Shown here: piece by piece, positions 1-7,644 of the stretch | How the letters are laid out: each line of letters begins with the position of its first letter | How positions within the stretch are numbered: the first letter of the stretch is position 1 | Assembly: GCA_945872375.1 (NCBI GenBank) | Contig: CAMBYR010000012.1 | Coordinates: 1 to 16,831, forward strand | Source: an uncultured Blautia sp. | Lineage (GTDB): Bacteria; Bacillota; Clostridia; Lachnospirales; Lachnospiraceae | Direction: 5' to 3' | DNA: 16,831 nt | The notes under the pieces: model-generated | Databases searched by the model: none | The model's input: only the letters and a program-made list of their open reading frames with translations | Told to the model about the DNA's origin: nothing | Made by a program: the position numbers and the translations under genes

Positions 1-1343
1 CCAGAACCTCTTTTAAATGGGGAATTCCGGTAGACTTTGACCCGGGTCATGTGGTTTATGTATGGCTGGATGCACTGACCAACTATATCACCGGAATCGG
101 CTACGACTGCGACGGTGAAAGCACGGCACAGTTTGCAAAAAACTGGCCGGCAGACCTTCACCTGATCGGAAAAGATATCATTCGTTTCCATACGATCTAC
201 TGGCCGATCTTCCTGATGTCTCTGGATCTGCCGTTGCCGAAACAGGTATTTGGACATCCCTGGCTGCTTCAGGGGGACGGCAAAATGAGCAAATCCAAGG
301 GCAATGTTCTCTATGCAGATGAACTGGTGGATTTCTTCGGTGTGGATGCTGTCCGCTACTTTGTTCTCCATGAAATGCCATTTGAAAACGATGGCGTGAT
401 CACCTGGGAACTGATGGTGGAACGTCTGAACTCCGAGCTTGCAAATACGCTTGGAAATCTGGTGAACCGTACGATCTCCATGTCCAACAAATACTTTGGA
501 GGTGTGGTGGAAGACAAGGGTGCGGCAGAGCCTGTAGATGACGATCTGAAATCCTTTATTCTCGCGGTTCCGGGAAAAGTAGATGCCAAAATGGACAAAC
601 TTCGCGTGGCAGATGCTATGACAGAGATCTTCTCTCTGTTTAAGCGCTGCAATAAATATATCGATGAAACAATGCCCTGGGCTCTTGCAAAAGACGAGAC
701 AAAACAGGATCGTCTGGCAACCGTTCTTTACAATCTGGTAGAAGGAATCTGTATCGGTGCCACACTGCTGGAATCCTTTATGCCGGAAACGACTGAAAAG
801 ATTCTGGCACAGCTCAATGCATCCGCAAGAACTCTGGAAGACCTGAAATCCTTCGGACTTTACCAGTCCGGAACAAAGGTTACCGAGGCTCCGGAAATCC
901 TTTTTGCACGTCTGAAGCTGGACGAGGTAATGGCAAAAGTGGCAGAGCTTCATCCGGTTGCTGAAGAACCGGAAGAGGCAAAGGAAGATGAAAATGTGAT
1001 CGATATCGAAGCAAAACCGGAGATCACCTTTGATGATTTTGAAAAACTGCAGTTCCAGGTAGGAGAGATCATTGCCTGCGAAGCAGTGAAAAAATCCCGG
1101 AAGCTTCTGTGCTCTCAGGTGAAGATCGGAAGCCAGGTGCGTCAGATCGTGTCGGGCATTAAGGCTGCATATTCACCGGAAGAAATGGTGGGCAAAAAGG
1201 TTATGGTAGTGACCAACCTGAAACCGGCCAAGCTGGCAGGAATCATGAGTGAAGGCATGATTCTCTGTGCAGAGGATGCAGAAGGCAATCTGTCCCTGAT
1301 GGTACCGGAAAAAGAAATGCCGGCAGGAGCGGAAATCTGCTGA
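1..1343 (+). CDS. metG: Methionine-tRNA ligase, C-terminal part (5' end outside window)
   Basis: Cytoplasmic enzyme that charges tRNA-Met with methionine. The reading frame is already open at base 3, so the gene begins upstream; about 447 residues are visible. The KMSKS signature of class I synthetases (in context DGKMSKSKGN) is at 282-296, followed by the anticodon-binding helical domain. From about base 1020 to the stop there is a C-terminal EMAP II/Arc1p-like tRNA-binding OB domain (FQVGEI, then SGIK and NLKPAKLAGIMSEGM). This is the long MetG form with the fused dimerising/tRNA-binding module. The two are joined by a Glu-rich linker (EEPEEAKEDE). The HIGH motif and any zinc knuckle lie upstream and cannot be checked. 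It converges on the minus-strand ATPase gene and ends at a shared hairpin terminator. Confidence 0.97.
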   Translation, partial: RTSFKWGIPVDFDPGHVVYVWLDALTNYITGIGYDCDGESTAQFAKNWPADLHLIGKDIIRFHTIYWPIFLMSLDLPLPKQVFGHPWLLQGDGKMSKSKGNVLYADELVDFFGVDAVRYFVLHEMPFENDGVITWELMVERLNSELANTLGNLVNRTISMSNKYFGGVVEDKGAAEPVDDDLKSFILAVPGKVDAKMDKLRVADAMTEIFSLFKRCNKYIDETMPWALAKDETKQDRLATVLYNLVEGICIGATLLESFMPETTEKILAQLNASARTLEDLKSFGLYQSGTKVTEAPEILFARLKLDEVMAKVAELHPVAEEPEEAKEDENVIDIEAKPEITFDDFEKLQFQVGEIIACEAVKKSRKLLCSQVKIGSQVRQIVSGIKAAYSPEEMVGKKVMVVTNLKPAKLAGIMSEGMILCAEDAEGNLSLMVPEKEMPAGAEIC

Positions 1344-1356
1344 CAGATAAAAAAAC

Positions 1357-1401
1357 AAGAGTCCGATGTCTTCATTTCTGAAGAAACCGGACTCTTTTTT
1401 T
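1357..1401. terminator. Bidirectional intrinsic terminator between metG and the ATPase gene
   Basis: Perfect 9-bp arms AAGAGTCCG (1357-1365) and CGGACTCTT (1388-1396) enclose a second 5-bp stem, TCTTC (1369-1373) with GAAGA (1380-1384). A T run follows on the plus strand. On the minus strand the hairpin is followed by TTGTTTTTT, so it can serve both convergent genes. It ends 3 bp from the ATPase stop codon. Confidence 0.85.
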
Positions 1402-1403
1402 CG

Positions 1404-4013
1404 TTATCCTTCGCTTTTTTTGCTGATTTTTTTCATGAACTGAATGATCGGAAGGGTCAGTGCGGAGAGACCGTATACGGCTAAAAGCTGTGAAAGCGTC
1501 AGTGTCCGGACGGCAAACATTCCGTGAAATGCCGGTACGGTCAGTACCAGTGTGAGAAGCACAAAGCCTGTCAGGAAAGCCATCTGAAGATAACGGTTGT
1601 TAAAAAACTGTTTTGTAAAAATGACGGGGTGCTTTCCCTTGCAGTTATAGCCGTGAACCAGCCGCGACAGACAGAGGACGCCAAATGCCATGGTCTGCGC
1701 CAGCCGCGTGTTTCCGCTTTGATATCCGATGAAAAATCCGGCAAGGGTCAGCAGGCCGATCACAGCGCCCTCTGTGCCAACTCTCTGTAAGAAGCCTGCC
1801 GTGAGGATCGTCTGGTTCATGGGCCGCGGTTTTTCATCCATTACACTGTGTCTGTGAGGTTCCAGGCCAAGTGCAATGGCCGGAAGACTGTCAGTAAGCA
1901 GGTTGATAAACAGGAGATGCACCGGTGCAAAGGGAACGGGGAGTTCGCACAGAGAAGACAGGAGCACCACCAGAATACCTGCAAAATTACCGGACAGAAG
2001 GAACTGAATGGAGCGGCGGATATTGGCATAAACGTTTCTTCCGTTTTCCACCGCTTTTACAATCGTTGCGAAATTATCATCGGTAAGGATCATGGAGGCA
2101 GCATCTTTGGAAACCTCTGTTCCGGTAATTCCCATGGCTACGCCGATATCTGCCTGCTTCAGGGCAGGCGCGTCATTGACTCCGTCACCTGTCATGGCCA
2201 CAATATTTCCTTTTTCCTGCCATGCACGGACAATTCGTATTTTATGCTCCGGTGTCACGCGGGCATAAACGGAAATATGTTCCACTTTTTCCCGAAGCTC
2301 TTCGTCACTGAGGGAATCGATCTCCGAGCCTTCGCAGGCTTCGGAAGGATCCTTCAGAATCCCGATCCGTCTGGCAATCGCTGCGGCTGTAACTTTGTGA
2401 TCTCCGGTGATCATGATCGGCCGGATGCCTGCACGGATACAGTCCGAAACAGCCTGCATGCTTTCTTTTCGGGGAGGATCCATCATGGCGATCAGCCCCA
2501 GAAAGATCAGCTCTGATTCATCGGAATATTCCGGTTTTCGATCCATGGGAAAGCGGCGGTAGCCCACGCCGAGAACACGAAGGCCTTCCCGGGAAAAGTG
2601 TTCGTTTGCCGCCTGGATGTTCTGAATATCCTCTTCTGTGATCGGAAGAACTTCTCCGTTTTTCTGAAGGAAGGAGGTCCGTTTCAGCATTACATCCACT
2701 GCCCCTTTGGTGATCAGCGTACGCCCGTTCCTGAGATCGTGAAGAGTGGACATCAGCTTTCTGTCACTGTCAAAGGGAAGTTCTCCAAGGCGGGGATAAG
2801 CTTCTCTGACACGCTGGGCCGGAACGCCCCGTTTATCTCCCAGATTGATCATGGCGGTTTCCGTGGGATCTCCGATTTCTACGCCGTCAATATTGGTGGA
2901 ATCATTGCAGAGAATGCTGTACCGCATCAATTGCTTGTGGAGGGGATTCATGGGATTGATCTGTTCTGCGGGAATATCCTGACCGTCCAGATAATAATGC
3001 TCCACTGTCATTTTATTCTGGGTCAGAGTGCCTGTTTTGTCAGAGCAGATCACCGATACGCTGCCGAGTCCTTCCACGGCCTGCAGCTTACGGATGATGG
3101 CTCCTTCCTTTGCCATTTTTCCGGTTCCGAAGGCGAGAACGATGGTTACAATGGAACTGAGTGCTTCTGGAATGGCAGCCACTGCCAGCGCCACGGCAAA
3201 GAGAAAGGCGTCGGCCGGTTTTCCGCCCCGGAATACCTGAAGCGCAAATAATGCTCCGCAGAGAACCAGGATCAGGACAGAAAGCTTTCGGCCGAACTGA
3301 TCCAGATTAACCTGAAGCGGCGTCTTTTTTTCAGAAGTATTTTTCAAAAGTCCTGCAATTTTTCCCATTTCCGTATTCATACCGATATCTGTTACCAGAA
3401 AAACGGCACGTCCGTAAGTGACAAAGCTGCCGGAGTAGACCATGTTTTTTCGATCTCCAAGAGCCAGCTCTCCGTCCAGAGGTGCGGAGGTTTTTTCTAC
3501 CGGAAGGCTTTCGCCGGTAAGAGCGCTTTCATCTGTTTTAAGGCTGGCGCATTCCAGGATTCGCCCGTCGGCAGGAATGAAATCTCCTGCTTCCAGATGA
3601 ACCTCATCGCCTACGGTTACCTCACGACTGGGAATCTGTACGATCATTCCATTTCGAAGAACCTTTGCTTCCGGAGCAGAAAGGGCTTTCAGGCTTTGCA
3701 GGGAATGCTCTGCCTTTATGGTCTGCACGGTCCCCAGAATGGCATTTATGGTAATCACCACCAGGATGACCAGGGCGCTTTCTGCCTCTCCGAGGAAAAG
3801 GGAAATGACTGCAGAAATAATGAGAATCATCACCAGAAAATCCTGAAACTGTTCCAGAAAAATCTGCAGAGTTGTTTTCTTTTTTCCTTCGGTCAGCTCA
3901 TTCATACCGAGTGTTTTCTGGCGTTCCAGAATCTGGTTCGCAGTCAGAGGAGCGAGGCTGCCGTTGACGGTACGGCGAACTTCGTCGGCACTTTTGTTGT
4001 AATCTCTTTTCAT
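1404..4013 (-). CDS. P-type cation-transporting ATPase (PMR1/Ca2+-ATPase-like), probable Mn2+/Ca2+ exporter
   Basis: Integral membrane pump of 869 residues that couples ATP hydrolysis to cation export. Visible landmarks: N-terminal cation-ATPase domain, TGES at 166-169 (actuator), M4 motif PEAL at 282-285, phosphorylation site DKTGT with Asp325, hinge motif TGDGVNDAP at 608-616, and M6 NLLTD with Asn704 and Asp708. M5 reads SGNFAG and lacks the acidic residue that forms calcium site I in SERCA, so a single-site pump of the PMR1/LMCA1 type is expected. M4 has Ala where most relatives have Gly (PEGL). I chose the ATG at 4011-4013 because AAAGGA lies just upstream (4021-4026 on the plus strand); an in-frame ATG 11 codons earlier has no such site. 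The Mn2+-type riboswitch in its leader suggests Mn2+ export. Sequence alone cannot separate Mn2+ from Ca2+ as substrate. Confidence 0.95.
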   Translation of the reverse strand: MKRDYNKSADEVRRTVNGSLAPLTANQILERQKTLGMNELTEGKKKTTLQIFLEQFQDFLVMILIISAVISLFLGEAESALVILVVITINAILGTVQTIKAEHSLQSLKALSAPEAKVLRNGMIVQIPSREVTVGDEVHLEAGDFIPADGRILECASLKTDESALTGESLPVEKTSAPLDGELALGDRKNMVYSGSFVTYGRAVFLVTDIGMNTEMGKIAGLLKNTSEKKTPLQVNLDQFGRKLSVLILVLCGALFALQVFRGGKPADAFLFAVALAVAAIPEALSSIVTIVLAFGTGKMAKEGAIIRKLQAVEGLGSVSVICSDKTGTLTQNKMTVEHYYLDGQDIPAEQINPMNPLHKQLMRYSILCNDSTNIDGVEIGDPTETAMINLGDKRGVPAQRVREAYPRLGELPFDSDRKLMSTLHDLRNGRTLITKGAVDVMLKRTSFLQKNGEVLPITEEDIQNIQAANEHFSREGLRVLGVGYRRFPMDRKPEYSDESELIFLGLIAMMDPPRKESMQAVSDCIRAGIRPIMITGDHKVTAAAIARRIGILKDPSEACEGSEIDSLSDEELREKVEHISVYARVTPEHKIRIVRAWQEKGNIVAMTGDGVNDAPALKQADIGVAMGITGTEVSKDAASMILTDDNFATIVKAVENGRNVYANIRRSIQFLLSGNFAGILVVLLSSLCELPVPFAPVHLLFINLLTDSLPAIALGLEPHRHSVMDEKPRPMNQTILTAGFLQRVGTEGAVIGLLTLAGFFIGYQSGNTRLAQTMAFGVLCLSRLVHGYNCKGKHPVIFTKQFFNNRYLQMAFLTGFVLLTLVLTVPAFHGMFAVRTLTLSQLLAVYGLSALTLPIIQFMKKISKKSEG

Positions 4014-4076
4014 AAAATCATCCTTTCTGATATTATTTATCCGCATTGCAGAAATGATTTATTCTTTTTCATAAAT

Positions 4077-4122
4077 AAAAAACGAGGCCTTTACTGCATG
4101 CGGACATGCAATAAAAGTCTCG
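4077..4122 (-). terminator. Riboswitch-controlled intrinsic terminator in the ATPase leader
   Basis: On the minus strand an 18-nt arm (4122 to 4105) pairs with 4100 to 4083 around a UCCG loop, with 17 of 18 positions paired counting G-U, followed directly by six U (4082-4077). The upstream arm contains the 3' strand of the aptamer P1 helix, so terminator and ligand-bound aptamer exclude each other. This implies termination by default and read-through when the metal is bound. Confidence 0.85.
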
Positions 4123-4217
4123 CTGTTTCATCACGATACGGACAGATACGGCCTCCTGCCATCTGTCGAGATTGACGACATCGCAAACACAAAAGTGCCA
4201 GCTACTCCCTCTTATTT
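4105..4217 (-). promoter_or_regulatory. yybP-ykoY (Mn2+-sensing) riboswitch aptamer
   Basis: Read on the minus strand, the leader has the family hallmarks: GGGAGUAGC just inside P1, a GUCGUCAAU segment (plus-strand 4171-4179), and ACAGCGAGAC near the 3' end (plus-strand 4117-4126). P1 forms between AAUAAGAG (4216-4209) and CUUUUAUU (4117-4110). An internal hairpin GACAGAU/AUCUGUC is perfect (4167-4161 with 4147-4141). Known family members bind Mn2+ and control exporters and P-type ATPases; the recognition here is from remembered consensus and the fold, not from a covariance search. An anti-terminator arrangement with the overlapping downstream hairpin makes this an ON switch. Confidence 0.88.
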
Positions 4218-4223
4218 ACTAGT

Positions 4224-4253
4224 ACTATAATATTCTGAAGGCAGATTTGTCAA
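4224..4253 (-). promoter_or_regulatory. Promoter of the riboswitch-ATPase unit
   Basis: On the minus strand a perfect -35 TTGACA (4253-4248) is followed after 18 bp by TATAGT (4229-4224). Transcription would start near 4217, just at the 5' strand of aptamer P1, as expected for a riboswitch leader. Confidence 0.75.
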
Positions 4254-4341
4254 CCCTGAATTTCCAGACAAAACAGAGCGGATGCCTGAAAATGTATTTT
4301 TGCGCAGGGATTCCATTTACGTTCCGGCCGAAAACCCCGGC

Positions 4342-4370
4342 TTGACGAAGACGAAGGAATTTCTTATACT
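4342..4370 (+). promoter_or_regulatory. Promoter of the moaC-moaA-mogA-MOSC-tatD operon
   Basis: TTGACG (4342-4347), 17-bp spacer, TATACT (4365-4370). The predicted start near 4377 leaves a leader of only about 26 nt before the moaC ATG, too short for a Moco-type riboswitch. Confidence 0.8.
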
Positions 4371-4402
4371 GAAATGAAGCAATGAGATATCGGGGGATTT
4401 AC

Positions 4403-4888
4403 ATGGAAAAGAAACTGACACATTTTGATGAAAAAGGAAATGCTGTGATGGTGGATGTATCTGAAAAAAAGGTGACGGTCAGAACGGCCATAGCTTCGGG
4501 ATGCATCCATGTGTCACCGGAAATTATGGAAGCGGTCATCTTTGGAACAGTCAAAAAAGGAGACGTATTAGGTGTGGCCAGGATTGCCGGAATCATGGGA
4601 GTCAAAAGGACTTCCGACCTGATTCCCCTGTGCCATCCGCTGCCGATTCTCAAATGTTCCGTGGATTTTGAAACAGACAGGGAGAGCGGCGTGATCCGGG
4701 CGTTCTGTATGGTAAGGACCGAAGGAAAAACAGGTGTGGAAATGGAAGCTCTGACCGGTGTTCAGACGGCCCTTCTGACGATTTATGATATGTGCAAGGC
4801 GATTGACAAACATATGGTAATCACCGATGTTCATCTGATAGAAAAAACAGGGGGAAAAAGCGGAAACTTCCGCTTTGAAGAACAATGA
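4403..4888 (+). CDS. moaC: Cyclic pyranopterin monophosphate synthase MoaC
   Basis: Second enzyme of molybdopterin synthesis: with MoaA it converts GTP to cyclic pyranopterin monophosphate. The 161 residues match the usual MoaC length. The residues known as catalytic in the family are present: Lys51 (in VKKGDV), His78 (in LCHPLPI), Asp129 and Lys132 (in YDMCKA). The C-terminal VHLIEKTGGKSG is also typical. I start at 4403 because CGGGGG (4391-4396) sits at ribosome binding site distance and the protein then begins at the family-typical position (MEKKLTHFDEKG); an in-frame ATG 7 codons upstream has no good site. The stop overlaps the moaA start in ATGA, so the two are translationally coupled. 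First gene of the five-gene operon. Confidence 0.96.
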   Translation: MEKKLTHFDEKGNAVMVDVSEKKVTVRTAIASGCIHVSPEIMEAVIFGTVKKGDVLGVARIAGIMGVKRTSDLIPLCHPLPILKCSVDFETDRESGVIRAFCMVRTEGKTGVEMEALTGVQTALLTIYDMCKAIDKHMVITDVHLIEKTGGKSGNFRFEEQ

Positions 4889-5862
4889 TAGACCGCTGTG
4901 GAAGAAATATTGATTATCTTCGGATCTCGGTAACGGACCGCTGTAATCTGCGTTGCATTTACTGTATGCCCGAACAGGTCCGGCTGGTAGACAGAACCTG
5001 CATTCTGCAGGAGGAGGAGCTTCTGAGGGTGGCACGCGCCATGGCAGAGCTTGGGATCTGCAAGATCAAAATAACAGGAGGAGAGCCCCTGGTCCGGCCG
5101 GGAATGCCGTCTCTGATACATGGGCTGAAGGAAATTCCCGGTATTCAGAAGGTAACGATGACCACCAACGGAGTCCTTTTAAAGGATCAGATGGCGGATC
5201 TGGCAGAAGCAGGACTGGATGGTCTGAATGTAAGCCTGGACGCGCTGGATGAAACCTGTTATGAAAGGATTGCCGGAAAAAAATATCTTCAGGATACGCT
5301 GAATGGAATCCGCGAAGCATTGAAATATCCGGAAATTTCCCTGAAAATCAATTGTGTTCCTCTGGGAATTCCGGAACAGGATCTTTGCGATGTGGCCGAG
5401 CTTGCCAGAGACAGCCGGATTCATGTTCGTTTTATTGAAATGATGCCGATCGGACAGGGAAAAGCGTTCTGCGGGGTTGCTGAAGAAGAAGTAAAAAATC
5501 TTCTGGAACGGCGTTTCGGGAGACTGATTCCGTACAGAGGAGAGCGCCTTGGAAACGGCCCCTGTCATTATTATACAGTGGAAAATTTTGCGGGGAACAT
5601 AGGATTTATCAGTGCTGTCAGCCATAAATTCTGCAGTGAATGCAATCGGATACGCCTGACCTCGCAGGGTTATCTGAAGACCTGTCTGCAGTATACCACA
5701 GGGAGAGATTTACGCCGGATCCTACGAAGCGGGGGGACAGATGAGGAACTGAAAAAGACGATTCTGGAGGCGCTGGCAGAGAAACCGGAGGGTCATGCCT
5801 TTCTGGAAAAGGCGCCGGAGGATGAGACGGAAAAGCTCTGTATGTCTCAGATCGGCGGATAA
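4885..5862 (+). CDS. moaA: GTP 3',8-cyclase MoaA (radical SAM)
   Basis: Radical SAM enzyme that starts molybdopterin synthesis by cyclising GTP. The 325 residues carry the SAM cluster motif CNLRCIYC (Cys20, Cys24, Cys27), GGEP at 65-68, and the C-terminal cluster cysteines Cys250, Cys253 and Cys267 in HKFCSECNRIRLT. The protein ends in Gly-Gly, the conserved C-terminal tail needed for catalysis in this family. It overlaps moaC by 4 bp (ATGA), so it is probably translated by reinitiation, and its product passes to MoaC. Full length with no missing key residue. Confidence 0.97.
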   Translation: MIDRCGRNIDYLRISVTDRCNLRCIYCMPEQVRLVDRTCILQEEELLRVARAMAELGICKIKITGGEPLVRPGMPSLIHGLKEIPGIQKVTMTTNGVLLKDQMADLAEAGLDGLNVSLDALDETCYERIAGKKYLQDTLNGIREALKYPEISLKINCVPLGIPEQDLCDVAELARDSRIHVRFIEMMPIGQGKAFCGVAEEEVKNLLERRFGRLIPYRGERLGNGPCHYYTVENFAGNIGFISAVSHKFCSECNRIRLTSQGYLKTCLQYTTGRDLRRILRSGGTDEELKKTILEALAEKPEGHAFLEKAPEDETEKLCMSQIGG

Positions 5863-5901
5863 ATGAGGGCGCCGGCAGCAGAAAAAAGGAGGAGAATTTT
5901 G

Positions 5902-6393
5902 TTGAAAAGAGCAGCAATAATTACATCCAGTGACAAAGGATACCGTGGAGAACGGGAAGACTTAAGCGGCCCGGCAATCCGGGAAATTCTGGAAAGAGAA
6001 GGATATCAGGTGGTTTTCATGGATATTCTTCCGGACGACAGAGAGATGCTTTCCGGACGAATGGCAGAGATCGCAGACGATGGTCTTGCAGACCTGATTC
6101 TGACCACGGGCGGAACCGGTTTTTCCCCCAGAGATGTGATGCCCGAGGCAACGGAGGATGTCATAGATCGCAGGGTTCCGGGGATTCCGGAGGCCATCCG
6201 GGCTTACAGCATGACCATTACAAAGCGTGCGATGCTCAGTCGTGCATCAGCCGGAATCCGCAGAAAAACATTGATCATTAATCTTCCGGGAAGCCCAAAA
6301 GCGGTACGGGAAAGTCTGGAATTTATCATCGATACACTGGAGCATGGTCTTGAAATTCTTACCGGAGAAGCCTCAGACTGTGCCCGAAAATAA
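5902..6393 (+). CDS. mogA: MogA/MoaB-type molybdopterin adenylyltransferase
   Basis: Cytoplasmic enzyme expected to adenylate molybdopterin before metal insertion. Motifs: TTGGTG at 68-73, DVMPEAT at 78-84, and NLPGSPK at 127-133, all typical of the MoCF-binding fold. The start is TTG: the only strong ribosome binding site, AAGGAGGAG (5886-5894), lies before two adjacent TTG codons (5899 and 5902), and the protein then begins MKRAAIITSSDKG as in relatives. The in-frame ATG at 5863 abuts the moaA stop but has no site and would add a basic tail (RAPAAEKRRRI). The 163-residue length fits the family. I cannot tell MogA from MoaB biochemically; Gram-positive members are named either way. Confidence 0.9.
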   Translation: MKRAAIITSSDKGYRGEREDLSGPAIREILEREGYQVVFMDILPDDREMLSGRMAEIADDGLADLILTTGGTGFSPRDVMPEATEDVIDRRVPGIPEAIRAYSMTITKRAMLSRASAGIRRKTLIINLPGSPKAVRESLEFIIDTLEHGLEILTGEASDCARK

Positions 6394-6406
6394 AATGAGG
6401 GAAGTT

Positions 6407-6844
6407 ATGGGAAAAGTAATCGCAGTATGCATCAGTGAAGTCAGAGGAACGCAGAAAAAAAATATTCACCAGGCGGAATTGATCGAAGACTGGGGAATCA
6501 AAAATGATGCGCATGCAGGGAAATGGCATCGTCAGGTGAGTCTTCTTTCCTATGATAAGATACAGGCGTTCCGGGAGAGGGGCGCAGAGGTGGAAGACGG
6601 AGCCTTCGGAGAAAATCTGGTGGTGGAGGGAATTGATTTCGCCGGTCTGCCGGTGGGAACTGTTTTCCGCTGCGGTGATGTGATTCTGGAACTGACTCAG
6701 ATAGGAAAAAAATGTCATCACGGCTGTGAGATCTTTCAGAAAATGGGAGACTGTATTATGCCGAGGGAAGGCGTTTTTGCAAAAGTGCTCCATGGAGGAG
6801 TGATTCGGGAAGGAGATGAATTAACCATTGCATATGATATTTGA
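6407..6844 (+). CDS. MOSC-domain protein of the molybdenum cofactor operon
   Basis: Small stand-alone MOSC (Moco sulfurase C-terminal) protein of 145 residues. MOSC domains bind molybdenum cofactor and carry or transfer sulfur through a conserved cysteine. Seen here: DAHAG at 34-38, GAFGENL at 65-71, and the cysteine motif CHHGC (Cys103 and Cys107) plus Cys116. I start at 6407, preceded by GAGGGA (6397-6402); an ATG at 6395 right after the mogA stop has no site. It follows mogA by 13 bp and overlaps tatD by 11 bp. Its place in the operon supports a role in cofactor maturation, storage or sulfuration, but the exact reaction is unknown. Confidence 0.9.
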   Translation: MGKVIAVCISEVRGTQKKNIHQAELIEDWGIKNDAHAGKWHRQVSLLSYDKIQAFRERGAEVEDGAFGENLVVEGIDFAGLPVGTVFRCGDVILELTQIGKKCHHGCEIFQKMGDCIMPREGVFAKVLHGGVIREGDELTIAYDI

Positions 6845-7619
6845 TACACATGCACATTATGATGATGAAGCCTTTGATGAAGATCGGGAAGAGCTTCTGG
6901 CTGCTATGAATGCAGGCGGGATCGGAACGATCGTAAATGCCTGTGCGGCCATCGACGGGCTGGACAAAACCGTTGCTCTGATGGAAAAATACCCATTTAT
7001 TTATGGGGCAGTTGGGGTTCATCCGGACGATGCAGACAAGATGACGGACGAGACTCTGGACAGGATTCGAATGCTTTGCCGCCATGAAAAAACAGTGGCG
7101 GTTGGGGAGATCGGGCTTGACTATTACTGGCATAAGGAAAAGGAAGAGCACCGGATACAGCAGGACATGTTCCGGGCGCAGATGGACATTGCCAGAGAAG
7201 AAAAACTGCCCTTTATGGTTCACAGCAGAGAGGCTGCAGAGGATACGCTTCAAATCGTGCGGGAGTATGTAAAGGATGGGATGTATGGCGGAATTATCCA
7301 CTGTTTTTCCTACAGCAAGGAGATCGCCAGGGAATATCTGAACATGGGACTGTATCTGGGAATCGGGGGAGTGGTAACCTTTACCAACGGCAGAAAGCTG
7401 AAGGAAGTGGTGGAATATGCGCCGCTGTCACAGCTTCTTCTGGAGACAGACTGCCCCTATCTGGCACCAAAACCACACCGGGGAAAGAGGAATTCTTCTC
7501 TGAATCTGCCGCTGGTGGTGGCTGCGATCGCGGAATTAAAAGGTGTCTCTGAGGAAACCGTCATTCGCGTGACGGAAGAAAACGCAAAAAAACTGCTTAT
7601 GAAAACAGAAGAAAAATAA
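6834..7619 (+). CDS. tatD: TatD-family metal-dependent hydrolase (DNase)
   Basis: TIM-barrel hydrolase of the TatD family; characterised members are Mg2+-dependent DNA exonucleases or D-aminoacyl-tRNA-type hydrolases. Metal ligands are in place in 261 residues: His6 and His8 (DTHAHYD), Glu92 (VGEIGLDYY), His130 (MVHSR), His156 (HCFS) and Asp206 (ETDCPYLAP). The ATG at 6834 matches the family start (M-x-x-DTHAH). However the AGGAG (6811-6815) is 18 bp away from it and only 12 bp from an in-frame TTG at 6828, so either may be used. It overlaps the MOSC gene and is last in the operon; a link to cofactor synthesis is not expected. The last 26 bases form one arm of the capA terminator on the opposite strand. 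Confidence 0.94.
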   Translation: MIFDTHAHYDDEAFDEDREELLAAMNAGGIGTIVNACAAIDGLDKTVALMEKYPFIYGAVGVHPDDADKMTDETLDRIRMLCRHEKTVAVGEIGLDYYWHKEKEEHRIQQDMFRAQMDIAREEKLPFMVHSREAAEDTLQIVREYVKDGMYGGIIHCFSYSKEIAREYLNMGLYLGIGGVVTFTNGRKLKEVVEYAPLSQLLLETDCPYLAPKPHRGKRNSSLNLPLVVAAIAELKGVSEETVIRVTEENAKKLLMKTEEK

Positions 7620-7641
7620 GGCCTTCTGTTTTCATAAGCAG
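7586..7641 (-). terminator. Intrinsic terminator of capA, embedded in the tatD 3' end
   Basis: A perfect 19-bp inverted repeat (7593-7611 with 7623-7641) around an 11-nt loop. On the minus strand it is followed at once by seven U (7592-7586), a textbook terminator beginning 3 nt after the capA stop. On the plus strand no T run follows, so it is not a canonical terminator for tatD. Confidence 0.88.
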
Positions 7642-7644
7642 AAA

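Noticed and set aside
1848..3251. Two 200-plus codon open frames (1848-2516 and 2598-3251) opposite the ATPase
   Set aside because: Antisense shadows of a well-defined P-type ATPase; Cys/His-rich composition without motifs.
4371..4402. Moco riboswitch before moaC
   Set aside because: The promoter leaves only about 26 nt of leader, too short for that aptamer.
7593..7641. Intrinsic terminator for the moa-tatD operon on the plus strand
   Set aside because: The stem is perfect but no T run follows on the plus strand; only the minus-strand reading is canonical.
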